From Bradyrhizobium diversitatis (GTDB taxonomy: Bacteria > Pseudomonadota > Alphaproteobacteria > Rhizobiales > Xanthobacteraceae), in assembly GCF_016031635.1 (NCBI RefSeq), contig NZ_JACEGD010000030.1, positions 62,001 to 126,000 on the forward strand: 64,000 nucleotides of DNA, read 5' to 3'. Of the stretch, positions 36,343-45,815 are shown one piece after another. How positions within the stretch are numbered: position 1 is the stretch's first letter; each line of letters starts with the position of its first letter. The notes below the pieces were generated by a model that had not been told where the DNA came from, searched no databases, and saw nothing but the letters and a program-made list of their open reading frames with translations. Made by a program: the position numbers and the translations under genes.

Positions 36343-36440
36343 GATGTGGCTGCACGCGAGGCATTCCAAGGCGCGGGGTGCATGACGGTGATAATCCTTT
36401 ATGGTGACGGCAACCGACACCTTGCGAAAGATTCCCTGCC

Positions 36441-37589
36441 TTGCACCCCGAACTGCACCAGAAACTGACCACGTGGCGCCGGCACCTTCATGCGCACCCG
36501 GAGCTGTCGCTCCAGGAAAAAGCCACCTCCGCCTTCGTGCAGGACAGGCTCACCGAGCTCGGTATTCCGTTCGAGGCAGGGATCGGCGGGCACGGCATCG
36601 TCGCGACGTTGACGCGTGGCCACGCACGAAGCCGGGTCGGCCTGCGCGCCGACATGGATGCGCTGCCGATCACCGAGGACACCGGCCTGCCCTATGCTTC
36701 AAAGACTCCCGGCGTGATGCATGCCTGCGGCCATGACGGGCACACCGCCGCGCTGCTGGGCGCGGCCGCGCTGCTCGTCGCCGACACCGACTGGAGCGGC
36801 ACGGTCGATTTCATCTTCCAGCCGGCGGAGGAGGGCTTTGGCGGCTCGCGCGCGATGGTCGCGGCCGGGCTGTTCGACCGCTTTCCGATGGAACGGATCT
36901 TCGGCTTCCACAACTGGCCGGGCCTTGCCGCCGGCACCATCGCGGTCCACGACGGCGTCGTCATGGCCTCCGGCGGGCGCATCACCATCACCATCGAGGG
37001 CCATGCCGGCCACGCCGGCATGCCGCATCTGACGCGCGATCCGGTGGTGGCGGCCGGCCATCTCATCGTCGCGCTGCAATCGATCGCCTCGCGCGGGGTC
37101 GATCCGCTCGACACTGCCGTGCTGTCGCTGTGCACGATCGAAGGCGGCACCGCGCCGAACCAGATCGCCGGGCGCGTCACCATCCGCGGCACGCTGCGCT
37201 ACCATCGCGAGGCGGTCAAGGACGTCATCCTCGATGGTATCGAGCGCAGCTGCGCCGGCATTGCGACCAGCTTCGGCGTCAAGGTCACGCCCGAGATCGT
37301 CTGGGGCGTGGGTGTCGTGATCAACTCGCCTGATGAGGCCGACCTCGCGCGCATCGCTGCCGAGAAGCTGCACGCGCCGGTGCGGCGCGACCTCGCGCCG
37401 AGCATGGCCGGCGAAGATTTTGCCCATTACCTGCAGCAGCGGCCGGGCGCCTTCGTCTGGATCGGCAATGGCGCGTTGCGCGACGGCGCGGAGCTGCACG
37501 GCCCGCGCTATGATTTCAACGACGCGATCCTGCCCGTCGCGTCCGGCTGGATGGCCGAAGTGGCCAAGGCGGCGCTGGCCTCGAACTAA
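36441..37589 (+). CDS. M20D amidohydrolase (aminoacylase/hippurate hydrolase type)
   Basis: The 382-residue protein has the M20D metal site: GLRADMDALPI, HACGHDGHTAALLG, FIFQPAEEGFGG (catalytic Glu pair), FGFHNWPG and the late AGEDFAHYLQQRPG. It hydrolyses N-acyl amino acids or similar amides in the cytoplasm. No ATG fits: the frame closes at a TGA at 36405-36407, and the homologue-like N-terminus HPELHQKLTTWRRHLHAHPE begins with TTG 36441, so a TTG start is inferred. The neighbouring gene is the racemase-family enzyme. Confidence 0.85.
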   Translation: MHPELHQKLTTWRRHLHAHPELSLQEKATSAFVQDRLTELGIPFEAGIGGHGIVATLTRGHARSRVGLRADMDALPITEDTGLPYASKTPGVMHACGHDGHTAALLGAAALLVADTDWSGTVDFIFQPAEEGFGGSRAMVAAGLFDRFPMERIFGFHNWPGLAAGTIAVHDGVVMASGGRITITIEGHAGHAGMPHLTRDPVVAAGHLIVALQSIASRGVDPLDTAVLSLCTIEGGTAPNQIAGRVTIRGTLRYHREAVKDVILDGIERSCAGIATSFGVKVTPEIVWGVGVVINSPDEADLARIAAEKLHAPVRRDLAPSMAGEDFAHYLQQRPGAFVWIGNGALRDGAELHGPRYDFNDAILPVASGWMAEVAKAALASN

Positions 37590-37684
37590 CTCTGTTCCGG
37601 TCCTGCGTAGATCAATCCGACGAGCAACGTATCGGCGGCACGGGCGTTCCCTCCCGGCACATGGCAAGGGATGGCACGTAAGAC

Positions 37685-38407
37685 ATGGCGCGCGTTCTGA
37701 TCGGAACTTCCGGCTGGCATTACGCCTCCTGGCGCGGCCCGTTCTTCCCGGAGGGCGTGACGCTGAAGCAGCAGCTCAGCTACTACGCCGGGCAGTTCGA
37801 CACCACGGAGCTGAACGGGGTGTTCTACCGGACGCCGACGCCGGAGGCGGTGAAGGGCTGGCGCGAGCAGACCGGCCGCGACTTCGTGTTCGCCTGGAAG
37901 GCGTCCAAATTCATCACGCACTGGAAGCGGCTGTCGGACCGCTCCGTCAACAGCCTCGAGCTCCTGGAGGACCGCATCTCGCGGCTCGGCGGCAAGGCCG
38001 GCCCGGTCCTGTTCCAGCTGCCGCCGCAATTCGAGGCGGACGCGGACCGGCTGGCCTCGTTCTTCAAGCTGTTGTCGCGGAAGCACCGCTACAGCTTCGA
38101 ATTCCGACATCCGAGCTGGTATCAGCCGCGCATCCTGCGGATGCTGACTGAAGAGAACATCTCGCTGTGCCTGTCCGATCATCACGATGCGCCGGCGCCG
38201 TGGAAGCGCACGGCGGATTTCGTCTATGTGCGCGGACACGGGCCAAGCGGGCGCTATCACGGGCATTATACGAAGGCCACGCTGACGCAATGGGCCAAGC
38301 GCATCAAGTCGTGGAAGCGGCAGGGCTGCGACGTCTACGTCTATTTCGACAACGACCAAAAGAGCGCGGCGCCGGCCGATGCCAAGGCATTGAAGCAGTT
38401 GCTGTGA
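37685..38407 (+). CDS. DUF72-family protein
   Basis: The 240-residue protein is a clear DUF72 member, with the opening IGTSGWHYASWRGPFFPEG, FYRTPTPEAVKGW near residue 50, and FEFRHPSWY and YVYFDNDQKSAAPADA in the second half. The fold is a TIM barrel. The biochemical role is unknown; homologues are widespread in bacteria. It stands alone between the amidohydrolase and a repeat block. Confidence 0.9.
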   Translation: MARVLIGTSGWHYASWRGPFFPEGVTLKQQLSYYAGQFDTTELNGVFYRTPTPEAVKGWREQTGRDFVFAWKASKFITHWKRLSDRSVNSLELLEDRISRLGGKAGPVLFQLPPQFEADADRLASFFKLLSRKHRYSFEFRHPSWYQPRILRMLTEENISLCLSDHHDAPAPWKRTADFVYVRGHGPSGRYHGHYTKATLTQWAKRIKSWKRQGCDVYVYFDNDQKSAAPADAKALKQLL

Positions 38408-38454
38408 TGCTGAGCGGGATGCGTTTTGGCGCAGTCGAGGCTGCGGCTCGCTTC

Positions 38455-38599
38455 ACCTCTCCCGCTTGCGGGAGAGGTCGGCGCGTTCGGGCGATGCAAA
38501 GCATCGTCCCGCGCGCCGGGTGAGGGCTTTCTCCTCTTGGAGATTGTCCCGTTGCGGAAACACCCTCTCCCCGACCCTCTCCCGCAAGCGGGAGAGGGT
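38455..38599. repeat. Paired CTCTCCCGC hairpins between convergent genes
   Basis: Two perfect palindromes bracket the element: 38455-38478 (ACCTCTCCCGC, loop TT, then its complement) and 38574-38599 (ACCCTCTCCCGC, loop AA, then its complement). A related single motif lies inside the 18511-18782 block. The location between the DUF72 gene and the CoA-transferase suggests a role as transcription end or mRNA stabiliser. Confidence 0.8.
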
Positions 38600-38639
38600 G
38601 TGCACCTCCGCCGCTGCTGCGATCGTGCCTCATAATGCG

Positions 38640-39689
38640 CTAGATGATGCCGCCTTGCCGGAGCGCTGCGATCGCCGCGGCATCATAGCCGAGTTCGGCG
38701 AGAACGAGATCGGTGTGCTCGCCGAGCGTCGGCGGGCGGCTCACGATTTCGCCCGGCGTTTCCGACAGCCGCACCGCGGCGCGGGCGACCGGTGCGTGCT
38801 TCGGCAGGCCCGGATAGTCGACGTCCTGCATGAAGCCGGCGGCGCGGATGTGCGGATGATCCAGCGCCTGTTGCGGTGAGAGCACGGGGCCGGTCGGAAT
38901 CATCGCCTGGCCCAGCGCATCGACGGCCTCCTGCGTGGTGCGCTCGGCGCACCAGCGCGCCATCCGCTCGCTGATGATGCGGCCGTTGTTGCCGCGGCTG
39001 ATGTCGTCGGCAAAGCGCGGATCGTTCAGCCAAACCTCCTCCTCGCCCATCAGCCGCGCCCAGCGCTTGAACAGCGGATGGCCGGTGACCTGGCACAGCA
39101 CCCAGCCGTCCCTGGTGCGGTAGATGTCGGCGGGAGCCGCGGTCTGGCCGAGATTGCCCGTCGGCACGCGGTTGACGCCGATGACGGCCTGCTCGATCAG
39201 CGTCGCGTTGGTGAAGGATAGCGCGGTTGCAAGCAGCGCGCCCTCGACGATCTGCCCGCGTCCGGATTTGCCGCGCTCGATCAGGGCGGCGAGCGTGCCG
39301 AACGCGCAGTGCAAGGCGGTGCCGAAATCGACCCAGTTCACCGCGGCCCGGTACGGCGGATCGCCGGCACCCGTCATGTACACCGCGCCCGACATCACCT
39401 GCCCGACGCCGTCAAAGCCGACGCGGTCGGACCAGGGACCCGGCCCGCCGAACGCGGTGGCCGTGGTCAGGATGATGTCCGGCTTGATCGCCTTCAAGGA
39501 TTCGTAGTCGAGCTTCATCGCACGCAGGGTCTGCGGCGGCAGATTGGCGACCACGACGTCCGCGGTCGCGACGCGCTTCTCGACCCGGATGACCTCGGCC
39601 CCGAACTCGGCCAGCAAGGTCGCGCAATAGGGCCCGGCGATATAGCGCCCGAAATCGAGCACGCGCACGCCCTCCAGAACTCCTCCCAT
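38640..39689 (-). CDS. CaiB/BaiF family CoA-transferase with an apparent internal deletion
   Basis: Class III CoA-transferases move CoA between carboxylic acids through an aspartyl-CoA intermediate. The 349-residue product starts MGGVLEGVRVLDFGRYIAGP and keeps the likely catalytic Asp in VNWVDFGTALHC. However, GAEVIRVEKR is followed directly by VATADVVVANLPPQTL. In full-length relatives about 45 residues lie between these blocks, including the conserved N-R-x-K motif of the CoA site. The total is also shorter than the usual 390-400. An in-frame deletion is inferred, and activity is doubtful. Confidence 0.8.
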   Translation of the reverse strand: MGGVLEGVRVLDFGRYIAGPYCATLLAEFGAEVIRVEKRVATADVVVANLPPQTLRAMKLDYESLKAIKPDIILTTATAFGGPGPWSDRVGFDGVGQVMSGAVYMTGAGDPPYRAAVNWVDFGTALHCAFGTLAALIERGKSGRGQIVEGALLATALSFTNATLIEQAVIGVNRVPTGNLGQTAAPADIYRTRDGWVLCQVTGHPLFKRWARLMGEEEVWLNDPRFADDISRGNNGRIISERMARWCAERTTQEAVDALGQAMIPTGPVLSPQQALDHPHIRAAGFMQDVDYPGLPKHAPVARAAVRLSETPGEIVSRPPTLGEHTDLVLAELGYDAAAIAALRQGGII

Positions 39690-39756
39690 CGGCTTCTTCC
39701 CCAGTGTTTTGCTCAGATTACAGGGAATGATTGCCGCGGCAAGATGGCGCCGGCGC

Positions 39757-41412
39757 TCAGGCCTCGCGGTAGTCCAGCAGGACGAGCCCGACCAGGATGA
39801 AGGCGACCGGCCATATCCACGCCGCGACGCCGCGGACGCGGCCGTCGAGCCGCAATTCGAGCCAGCGCGCCCAGCCCGCGGCGATCCCGCACAGCGCAAG
39901 CGGCGTGTGGCTCATCTCGATCAGGAGCTGGTCCTTGATGTTGGCGATGGCATGGGAATGCGTGAGCAGGAGCGCGCCGCCGAGCGCGGTCGTCAGGGGA
40001 AACACCAGGGCCGCGCGTCCGGCCTCGTCGCCGCGCAGCCGCACGCGCCATTCGAACAGTCCGAATACTGCGATCAGCAGCACGAAGATGCGGTGCTGCG
40101 CCACCTCGGGATCGCGCAGCGATTCGAAGAATCCGGCCGGCCCGAGCGGCCAGGCCTGCTCGTCGGCGCGGAGGAACAGGAAGGCCGCCATGCCGAGAAA
40201 CAGCAGCGGCCAATGCCTCGCCCAGCGGCCCCAGCGAAACCGCTCGATCAAGGCGAGCAGGCCGATCAGCACCACGAAGACGCCGGCCCAGTGATGATTG
40301 TACTCGGACCAGGCGATGTCCTCGGCGTTGCGCGGCAGGATCGTGCCTTCGCCGGGAACGTAGGCGGCCGGTGCGCTGCTGCGCCCGGCATCGGCCAGGG
40401 TGATCCTGGCCTGGAGCTGCGCGATGGTCAGCTTGTCGTAGTCCGGGCTGGTCAGGCGCGGCGGCCATTGCGGCGTGGCGCGCTCGACGATCTCCTGCCA
40501 GCTCAGTCGGTCGCGCGACAGATCGACGCCGGGCGGCAGCGACGTCAGCGACGCAGCCGCGAGCAGAACGGTGAGACCGATGCCGACCTCGACCTCGGCG
40601 AAGCGCTTGAGGCGGAGGATCGGCGTTGCGGGATCGCGCCGCAGCCGTTCGACCAAGAGATAATTGCCCGCGCCAAGCGCGAGCAGCATCAACAGCAACC
40701 CGATCTTGGCGAGGATCATGACGCCATAGGCGGTGCCGTAGATCGCCTCGATCGAGCCGATGTAATCGATGGCCATGACGAGACCGCCGCCGACGATGGC
40801 CGCGACTGCGGCCATGGACATCAGCGAGTAGCGCCGGGCGATGAGGCGCCAGTCGGAGGGCACCTTGCAGCCGTTCAGCGCGATCAGGAAATAGGGGAGC
40901 CCGCCGATCCAGATCGCGGCGCCCAGCATGTGGCCGGCATCGGACAGGAGCAGCGGCCAGCTGAGGACCGGCCGGCTCGCCGCGTGGGTCAGCCGGGTCT
41001 GCATCGCGAGCGCGAGCAGCGCAAGCGCGAGGAGTGCCAGGGATCGCAGGCCCTGCGCGCGTCCATTTGCCAGCACGGCGAGGCCGAATGCGCTCGCCGC
41101 AATGACGAGGCCGGCCCGGGCGAAATCGGCACTGATCGCCTCGCGCCACGACACCTGAAGCGTCCCGACCAGCGCGGCGGCATTGAGACCCAGCGAAGCG
41201 ATGGTGAGGAGCGCCCAGGCGAAGGCGCTGACCTTCAGCACCGTCAGGCATTTCTCCTCGATCGTGAGACCGAACACCGACAGCTGCGGCTGCAACGGCC
41301 ACCACAACAGCATCTGAAAGGCAAGACCGCCGAGCGTGAAGGCTTGGGCGATCAGGATCAGGCCGCGCAGAACGACCGACAGATAGCCGAAGATGTCGAG
41401 AAACAGGTACAA
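39757..41412 (-). CDS. copD: Copper resistance protein CopD (membrane)
   Basis: The 551-residue inner-membrane protein has about 14 hydrophobic segments in two groups. The N-terminal group (1-300) is the CopD domain, with HMLGAAIWIGGLPYFLIAL near residue 160. A periplasmic segment (about 300-370) and a second membrane part follow; the latter carries the His-rich stretch LLLTHSHAIANIKDQLLIE. CopD works with CopC in copper uptake or handling. It starts 7 nt after copC. Confidence 0.85.
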   Translation of the reverse strand: MYLFLDIFGYLSVVLRGLILIAQAFTLGGLAFQMLLWWPLQPQLSVFGLTIEEKCLTVLKVSAFAWALLTIASLGLNAAALVGTLQVSWREAISADFARAGLVIAASAFGLAVLANGRAQGLRSLALLALALLALAMQTRLTHAASRPVLSWPLLLSDAGHMLGAAIWIGGLPYFLIALNGCKVPSDWRLIARRYSLMSMAAVAAIVGGGLVMAIDYIGSIEAIYGTAYGVMILAKIGLLLMLLALGAGNYLLVERLRRDPATPILRLKRFAEVEVGIGLTVLLAAASLTSLPPGVDLSRDRLSWQEIVERATPQWPPRLTSPDYDKLTIAQLQARITLADAGRSSAPAAYVPGEGTILPRNAEDIAWSEYNHHWAGVFVVLIGLLALIERFRWGRWARHWPLLFLGMAAFLFLRADEQAWPLGPAGFFESLRDPEVAQHRIFVLLIAVFGLFEWRVRLRGDEAGRAALVFPLTTALGGALLLTHSHAIANIKDQLLIEMSHTPLALCGIAAGWARWLELRLDGRVRGVAAWIWPVAFILVGLVLLDYREA

Positions 41413-41419
41413 GGCGAGG

Positions 41420-41782
41420 TCAATGAACGATGAACGGAATGTCGCCGCGCGTGATGTGTCCGTCGACGCTCAGCACCTGCCAGCGCAGGCGCCATGCGCC
41501 GCCGGAAAGCCGCGTCGCCTCGGCCTTGAGCTCGTCGGCCGGAGCATTGGCCGCGGGCGTCAGCGCCTGCGTGGCGCCGTTCGGCGCCAGCAGCGTCAGC
41601 TTGGAACGGGCGCGATCGATCCGGCTGTTGAAATGCAGGCTGATCGCGACGGCGTCCCCCGAGACGGTCGCACCGGCCGCCGGCGATGACGATACGATGA
41701 TGGCGTGTGCCGAGGCTGCATTCGGGTCGGCAAGACACCAGATGGCGGATAGAAGGATCGCGATTCGAACGAATACGCGCAT
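41420..41782 (-). CDS. copC: Periplasmic copper-binding protein CopC
   Basis: The 120-residue protein has a signal peptide (about residues 1-25, ending NAASA). The mature protein would start HAIIVSSSPAAGA. A His at position 1 of the mature chain is the Cu(II)-binding signature of CopC. DGHITRGDIPF near the C-terminus gives a second conserved His. It heads the copC-copD operon. Confidence 0.88.
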   Translation of the reverse strand: MRVFVRIAILLSAIWCLADPNAASAHAIIVSSSPAAGATVSGDAVAISLHFNSRIDRARSKLTLLAPNGATQALTPAANAPADELKAEATRLSGGAWRLRWQVLSVDGHITRGDIPFIVH

Positions 41783-42116
41783 GGTTGGTCACTCGCTGTC
41801 GGCAGCCGCCACCGCACCGCCCCCCGGCGCGTGGTCCGTGCCTATGTTGGAACCGCGGCGCACTTCGCCAAGGGCGCGCGAGCGCCAGGCCGGTTACAAT
41901 CGACGGAAAAGGATCGGCTGTTGCCGCCGCGACACACCGGCCGCGGCAAAATGCCGATGCGGAAGGCACGCGTCGAGCCAAGCACGGAGGCTTGAAGTCG
42001 ACGCGACCAATTCTAAGTCAAACACAGCCGAACCCGCGGGTCCGGCGATATCAACACTGATGCTGAGGTTAGGAAAAGCCCGTCGCTTGCGCGGGCATAT
42101 GTTCGAGGGAAGGCAC

Positions 42117-42395
42117 ATGAGAAAGCTTGCTCTTGCAATCGCCGCGGCAGCAACGCTCCTCATTGGAACGGTTGCGCCGGCCTCGGCCCACTGGCGGGGC
42201 CATCATCACTGGGGTGGTCCAGGGATAGGTCCGGCCGTGGCGCTCGGCCTGTTCACCGGAGCACTGGCGGCGGCGACCGCACCTCCGATCTACTATGCGC
42301 CGGTCTATGGTCCACCGGCATATTACTACGGACCCCGATACTATCGGACCGTCCGCTATTATCCGGCGGCATACCCCTATTGGTATCCCTGGTAA
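42117..42395 (+). CDS. Small secreted Tyr/His-rich protein, 92 aa
   Basis: ATG 42117 has a clear ribosome site (GAGGGAAGG). The signal peptide (KLALAIAAAATLLIGTVAPA, then SA) leads to HWRGHHHWGG, a short hydrophobic stretch, and a tail very rich in Tyr and Pro (PPAYYYGPRYYRTVRYYP). I associate such sequences with small extracytoplasmic proteins of rhizobia that have no known role; the His-rich start could bind metal. It is followed 7 nt later by a strong hairpin, so it is a single-gene unit. Confidence 0.75.
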   Translation: MRKLALAIAAAATLLIGTVAPASAHWRGHHHWGGPGIGPAVALGLFTGALAAATAPPIYYAPVYGPPAYYYGPRYYRTVRYYPAAYPYWYPW

Positions 42396-42402
42396 GCCGA
42401 GA

Positions 42403-42431
42403 ATAAGGCCCGGCCTGCAGCCGGGCCTTAT
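42403..42431 (+). terminator. Strong transcription-terminator hairpin
   Basis: ATAAGGCCCGGC (42403-42414) pairs perfectly with GCCGGGCCTTAT (42420-42431) around the loop CTGCA. It starts 7 nt after the small secreted protein's stop. Confidence 0.75.
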
Positions 42432-42639
42432 CGCTGCCTCACATCCCGATCGCCTGAACACGGCCCTTGCGAATGCGAGTGCCTCCAACCCGAGCCCGAT
42501 GGTCTGCCCGGAACAGAAGGCAGCGGGAGAAGTTCTGTGGATAGGATGCAGGTCCGGACGCGTGCCGGGCCCGAACGGGCGCGCAACAATGCGCTTCGAC
42601 GCAGCCCGGCCGCGTAACACGATCGGATCTGGTTCTCGC

Positions 42640-44481
42640 ATGAACAAGAATGTCCGTTTCAATCTCGGATATGCTGTCGCGGCGATCTTCGCGGTCTTCT
42701 TGATTCAGTATCTGATCTCCGCGGCGCACCAAATCGCGGTGATCCCCTACAGTGAATACCAACAATTGTTGCGCCAGGGGAAAGTCGATACCGTCGGCAT
42801 CTCCGACCGCACCCTGCAGGGCACACTGAAGGAGCCGCTGCCTGGCGGCCAGAAGCAATTCGTCACCACGCGCGTCGACCAGGACGTCGCGCAGGAACTG
42901 GAGAAATACAACGTCCGCTTCACCGGGCAGATCGAGAGCACGTTTCTGCGCGACCTGTTGTCGTGGGTCATGCCCGTGCTGCTGTTCTTCGGCATCTGGT
43001 GGTACATCGGCCGCCGCATGGCCGAGGGCGGCGGGATCGGCGGCGGGCTGATGGCGATCGGCAAGAGCAAGGCCAAGGTGTATGTCGAATCCGATACCGG
43101 CGTCACCTTTGCCGATGTCGCCGGGGTCGACGAAGCCAAGGACGAGCTTCGCGAGGTCGTCGATTTCCTGAAGAATCCGACCGATTATGGCCGGCTCGGC
43201 GGCCGTATGCCGAAAGGCGTGCTGCTGGTGGGACCTCCGGGCACAGGCAAAACCCTCCTTGCCAAGGCCGTCGCCGGCGAGGCCAGAGTGCCGTTCTTCT
43301 CGATCTCGGGCTCGGAGTTCGTCGAGATGTTCGTCGGCGTCGGCGCCGCGCGTGTGCGGGACCTGTTTCAGCAGGCCCACCAAAAGGCGCCGGCCATCAT
43401 TTTCATCGATGAGCTCGATGCGCTTGGCCGCGCCCGCGGCATCGGCCCTTTCGCCGGCGGCCACGATGAGAAGGAGCAAACGCTCAACCAGCTGCTGGTC
43501 GAGCTCGACGGTTTCGATTCGCGCTCCGGGCTCGTCATCCTCGCCGCCACCAACCGGCCGGAAATCCTTGACCCTGCCCTGCTCCGTGCCGGCCGCTTCG
43601 ACCGGCAGGTGCTGGTCGACCGACCCGACAAGAGGGGCCGCATCGAGATCCTCAAGGTGCACATGAAGAAGGTGCGGCTGGCGGACGGTGTCGATGCGGA
43701 CGCCGTTGCCGCACTCACCCCGGGTTTTACCGGCGCGGATCTTGCCAATCTCGTCAACGAAGCGGCACTTCTGGCGACACGTCGCGCTGCCGAGGCGGTG
43801 AGCATGAGTGACTTCAACAATGCAGTCGAGCGCATGGTCGCGGGCCTCGAAAAGCGCAACCGCCTGCTCAACGCCAAGGAACGCGAGATCGTCGCCTATC
43901 ACGAGATGGGGCACGCCCTCGTCGCGCTCTCACTGCCGGGGACCGATCCAGTGCACAAGGTCTCGATCATCCCGCGCGGCGTGGGCGCGCTCGGCTACAC
44001 CATCCAGCGACCGATCGAAGACCGGTTCCTGATGACGAAGGAAGAGCTGGAGAACAAGATGGCGGTGCTGCTCGGCGGCCGCGCCGCGGAGCTGATCGTG
44101 TTCGGGCACTTGTCGACCGGCGCAGCCGACGATCTGCGCCGCGTGACCGACATCGCCCGCAGCATGGTGACGCGCTACGGCATGTCCGAGAGACTGGGCA
44201 GCGTCGCCTATGAGCGTGATCCCGGCAATTTCCTTGCCGGCGCCGACCGCCCCTATCCGGTTCGCGAGCGCGACTATGCGGAAGAGACTGCGGCCGCAGT
44301 CGACCGCGAGGTGAAAGCCATCGTCGACCAGGTCTTCCAGCGCACTCAGGGCATCCTGAGCACACGGCGGCCGATCCTGGACCGCGCCGCGAAGAAGCTC
44401 TTGGAGAGGGAGACACTCGAGCAGAGCGATATCGATGTGCTGATCCGCGAGATGCCCAAGGAAGCGCTGCGCGCCATCTAG
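42640..44481 (+). CDS. ftsH: ATP-dependent zinc metalloprotease FtsH, paralogue 1
   Basis: The 613-residue inner-membrane AAA+ protease degrades misfolded or regulatory proteins. ATG 42640 gives an N-terminal membrane helix (YAVAAIFAVFLIQYLI), a periplasmic domain and a second helix (VMPVLLFFGIWWYIG). The AAA module follows (Walker A GPPGTGKT, Walker B IIFIDELDALG, second region of homology ATNRPEILDPALLRAGRFDR). The zinc site is HEMGH. All catalytic elements are intact. A second FtsH lies at 47037-48881 in opposite orientation. No FixK-type box is seen in its 208-nt upstream region after the terminator. Confidence 0.93.
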   Translation: MNKNVRFNLGYAVAAIFAVFLIQYLISAAHQIAVIPYSEYQQLLRQGKVDTVGISDRTLQGTLKEPLPGGQKQFVTTRVDQDVAQELEKYNVRFTGQIESTFLRDLLSWVMPVLLFFGIWWYIGRRMAEGGGIGGGLMAIGKSKAKVYVESDTGVTFADVAGVDEAKDELREVVDFLKNPTDYGRLGGRMPKGVLLVGPPGTGKTLLAKAVAGEARVPFFSISGSEFVEMFVGVGAARVRDLFQQAHQKAPAIIFIDELDALGRARGIGPFAGGHDEKEQTLNQLLVELDGFDSRSGLVILAATNRPEILDPALLRAGRFDRQVLVDRPDKRGRIEILKVHMKKVRLADGVDADAVAALTPGFTGADLANLVNEAALLATRRAAEAVSMSDFNNAVERMVAGLEKRNRLLNAKEREIVAYHEMGHALVALSLPGTDPVHKVSIIPRGVGALGYTIQRPIEDRFLMTKEELENKMAVLLGGRAAELIVFGHLSTGAADDLRRVTDIARSMVTRYGMSERLGSVAYERDPGNFLAGADRPYPVRERDYAEETAAAVDREVKAIVDQVFQRTQGILSTRRPILDRAAKKLLERETLEQSDIDVLIREMPKEALRAI

Positions 44482-44524
44482 GGTTCGCGCCGGCGTTCAA
44501 CACGCGCCGTGGCACAAGGCGGCT

Positions 44525-44758
44525 TCACGCAGCGCGCTTCCGCCTGATCCCGGCCGGGAGCTCGATCATCCTCCGGTCTGGCGGCGAACCGTTCGAGATG
44601 AGCGGCGATGGCGTGCCTTCGCTCCTGGGCGCCACGATCCCTATGCCGGGATCGGCATGCCTGGCGCGCCATTCGAGCAAGATATGGCCGGCCACCAACA
44701 TCAGGCCGGCACATAGCAGCGCAAGAGCCGCGCCGACAAGGTCACGATAGTCATTCAT
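44525..44758 (-). CDS. Small single-span membrane protein, 77 aa
   Basis: ATG 44758 starts MNDYRDLVGAALALLCAGLM and gives one N-terminal membrane helix (about residues 8-30), then a polar, Pro/Ser-rich cytoplasmic or periplasmic tail ending IRRKRAA. I do not recognise a family. Its codon use fits the neighbours, and the frame is open further upstream without a better start. It is convergent with ftsH paralogue 1. Confidence 0.45.
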   Translation of the reverse strand: MNDYRDLVGAALALLCAGLMLVAGHILLEWRARHADPGIGIVAPRSEGTPSPLISNGSPPDRRMIELPAGIRRKRAA

Positions 44759-45050
44759 TCCAAAAGCCAAGCATGCGTGCAGCCAAATCGGAACGTGCGT
44801 GGACCAAATTGGAATGGAAGCTGCGCGTTTCAAGAGCCTGTCGGCAGCGGAGAAGAAGCTGGTAGTCTCCTTCGCCGCTGCGCGATGCTGGGGAGGGTCA
44901 GGCGGATCGTACAGAGCATGCGCCGGGTGAGCGCGGTGGACGGCGCCGCGACGGGGACGCGGAACGGCTGCTCCGGCGGGTGGAGTGATCGCGGTATCCC
45001 GGCGCATCGGAGCGCGGGCGCGCCTCTCACCGCGTCAAGCATGTGAGGGA

Positions 45051-45272
45051 TCAGGCTGGGCGGCGAGACCGGCTGGAGCCGTAGTCGTTCGACGCCGGAT
45101 GATTCCCTTCGCTCAACATCTTGCCAGTGGCGATGTTGACGAAGTGCAGCGAGCCGCAAGCGGGACATCGGACGGAGACGTGCGTGTCCGCGGCTCCCGA
45201 CATTGGGCCGGGAAGCCAGTGCTGCACGTTCATGCCCGTGCGCGGGCACTTGAAGATGATGTTGCGCTCCAT
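45051..45272 (-). CDS. Small putative zinc-ribbon protein, 73 aa
   Basis: The product begins MERNIIFKCPRTGMNVQHWL and contains a second cysteine pair in VSVRCPACGSLHFVN. The first has CP-x2-G and the second CPAC, resembling a degenerate zinc ribbon, followed by the conserved-looking segment FVNIATGKML. I have a general memory of similar small proteins in Bradyrhizobium but no function. The start is uncertain: ATG 45302 (MPERRAHIVN) would add ten residues. Confidence 0.55.
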   Translation of the reverse strand: MERNIIFKCPRTGMNVQHWLPGPMSGAADTHVSVRCPACGSLHFVNIATGKMLSEGNHPASNDYGSSRSRRPA

Positions 45273-45302
45273 GTTGACGATATGCGCCCGCCGCTCCGGC
45301 AT

Positions 45303-45815
45303 TGAAATTGCGGGCCAATACTTAGGCAACTGTCCTGAACGGATCCACGCGCGCACTGTCCGAGCTGCACAGCGGAGGCATTCTCGGCTTTTCCGGTGCC
45401 AGGCAGATCGTGCTGCGCAATCGTCAGCACCTCAGGGACATGAACGCCTGATCGCGCCTTTGAGCTGGATCAAGACATGTTGGCGACCCCGATTGTAGCG
45501 TCACGACGGCATCGGGATGCGCTTGCTGAGGTACCGTTGCCGAAGGAAGCGAAGTTCGGATTTTCAGGCCTTCCGGGCGGCGCTTTCATAGACAGGTGCA
45601 GAAAACCGCGAGCATGGAGCAGGCCGGAGCGCGGCTCCGCCGGAGAGTTCGATGGAACGAATGTCGGCAACGCGGGTTTGTTGGACGAGCTCGGACCCTG
45701 AATGGAAGAACCAAGCGAACAATCGGCCTCAGCGCTCCCATGGAGCCCGGGGCCGATTTTCGTCGAACCCTTGGGATCGTCTGGGCAAAGGAGTACGCTG
45801 ATCAGGAGAGCCGAC
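45303..45815. other. 513-nt region without a supported gene
   Basis: Several short open frames exist on both strands, but none has both a good ribosome site and protein-like composition. The stretch 45540-45700 might be a decayed gene. The ribosome site of the next gene (CAGGAG) lies at its right end. Confidence 0.4.

Noticed and set aside
39713..41305. 530-codon frame overlapping copD on the same strand
   Set aside because: It is a frame-shifted shadow of copD with low-complexity Arg/Ala sequence; copD itself has proper membrane helices.
45477..45701. 74-codon open frame in the gene-poor stretch
   Set aside because: It has no ribosome site and no protein-like pattern, and an equally long frame lies on the other strand.
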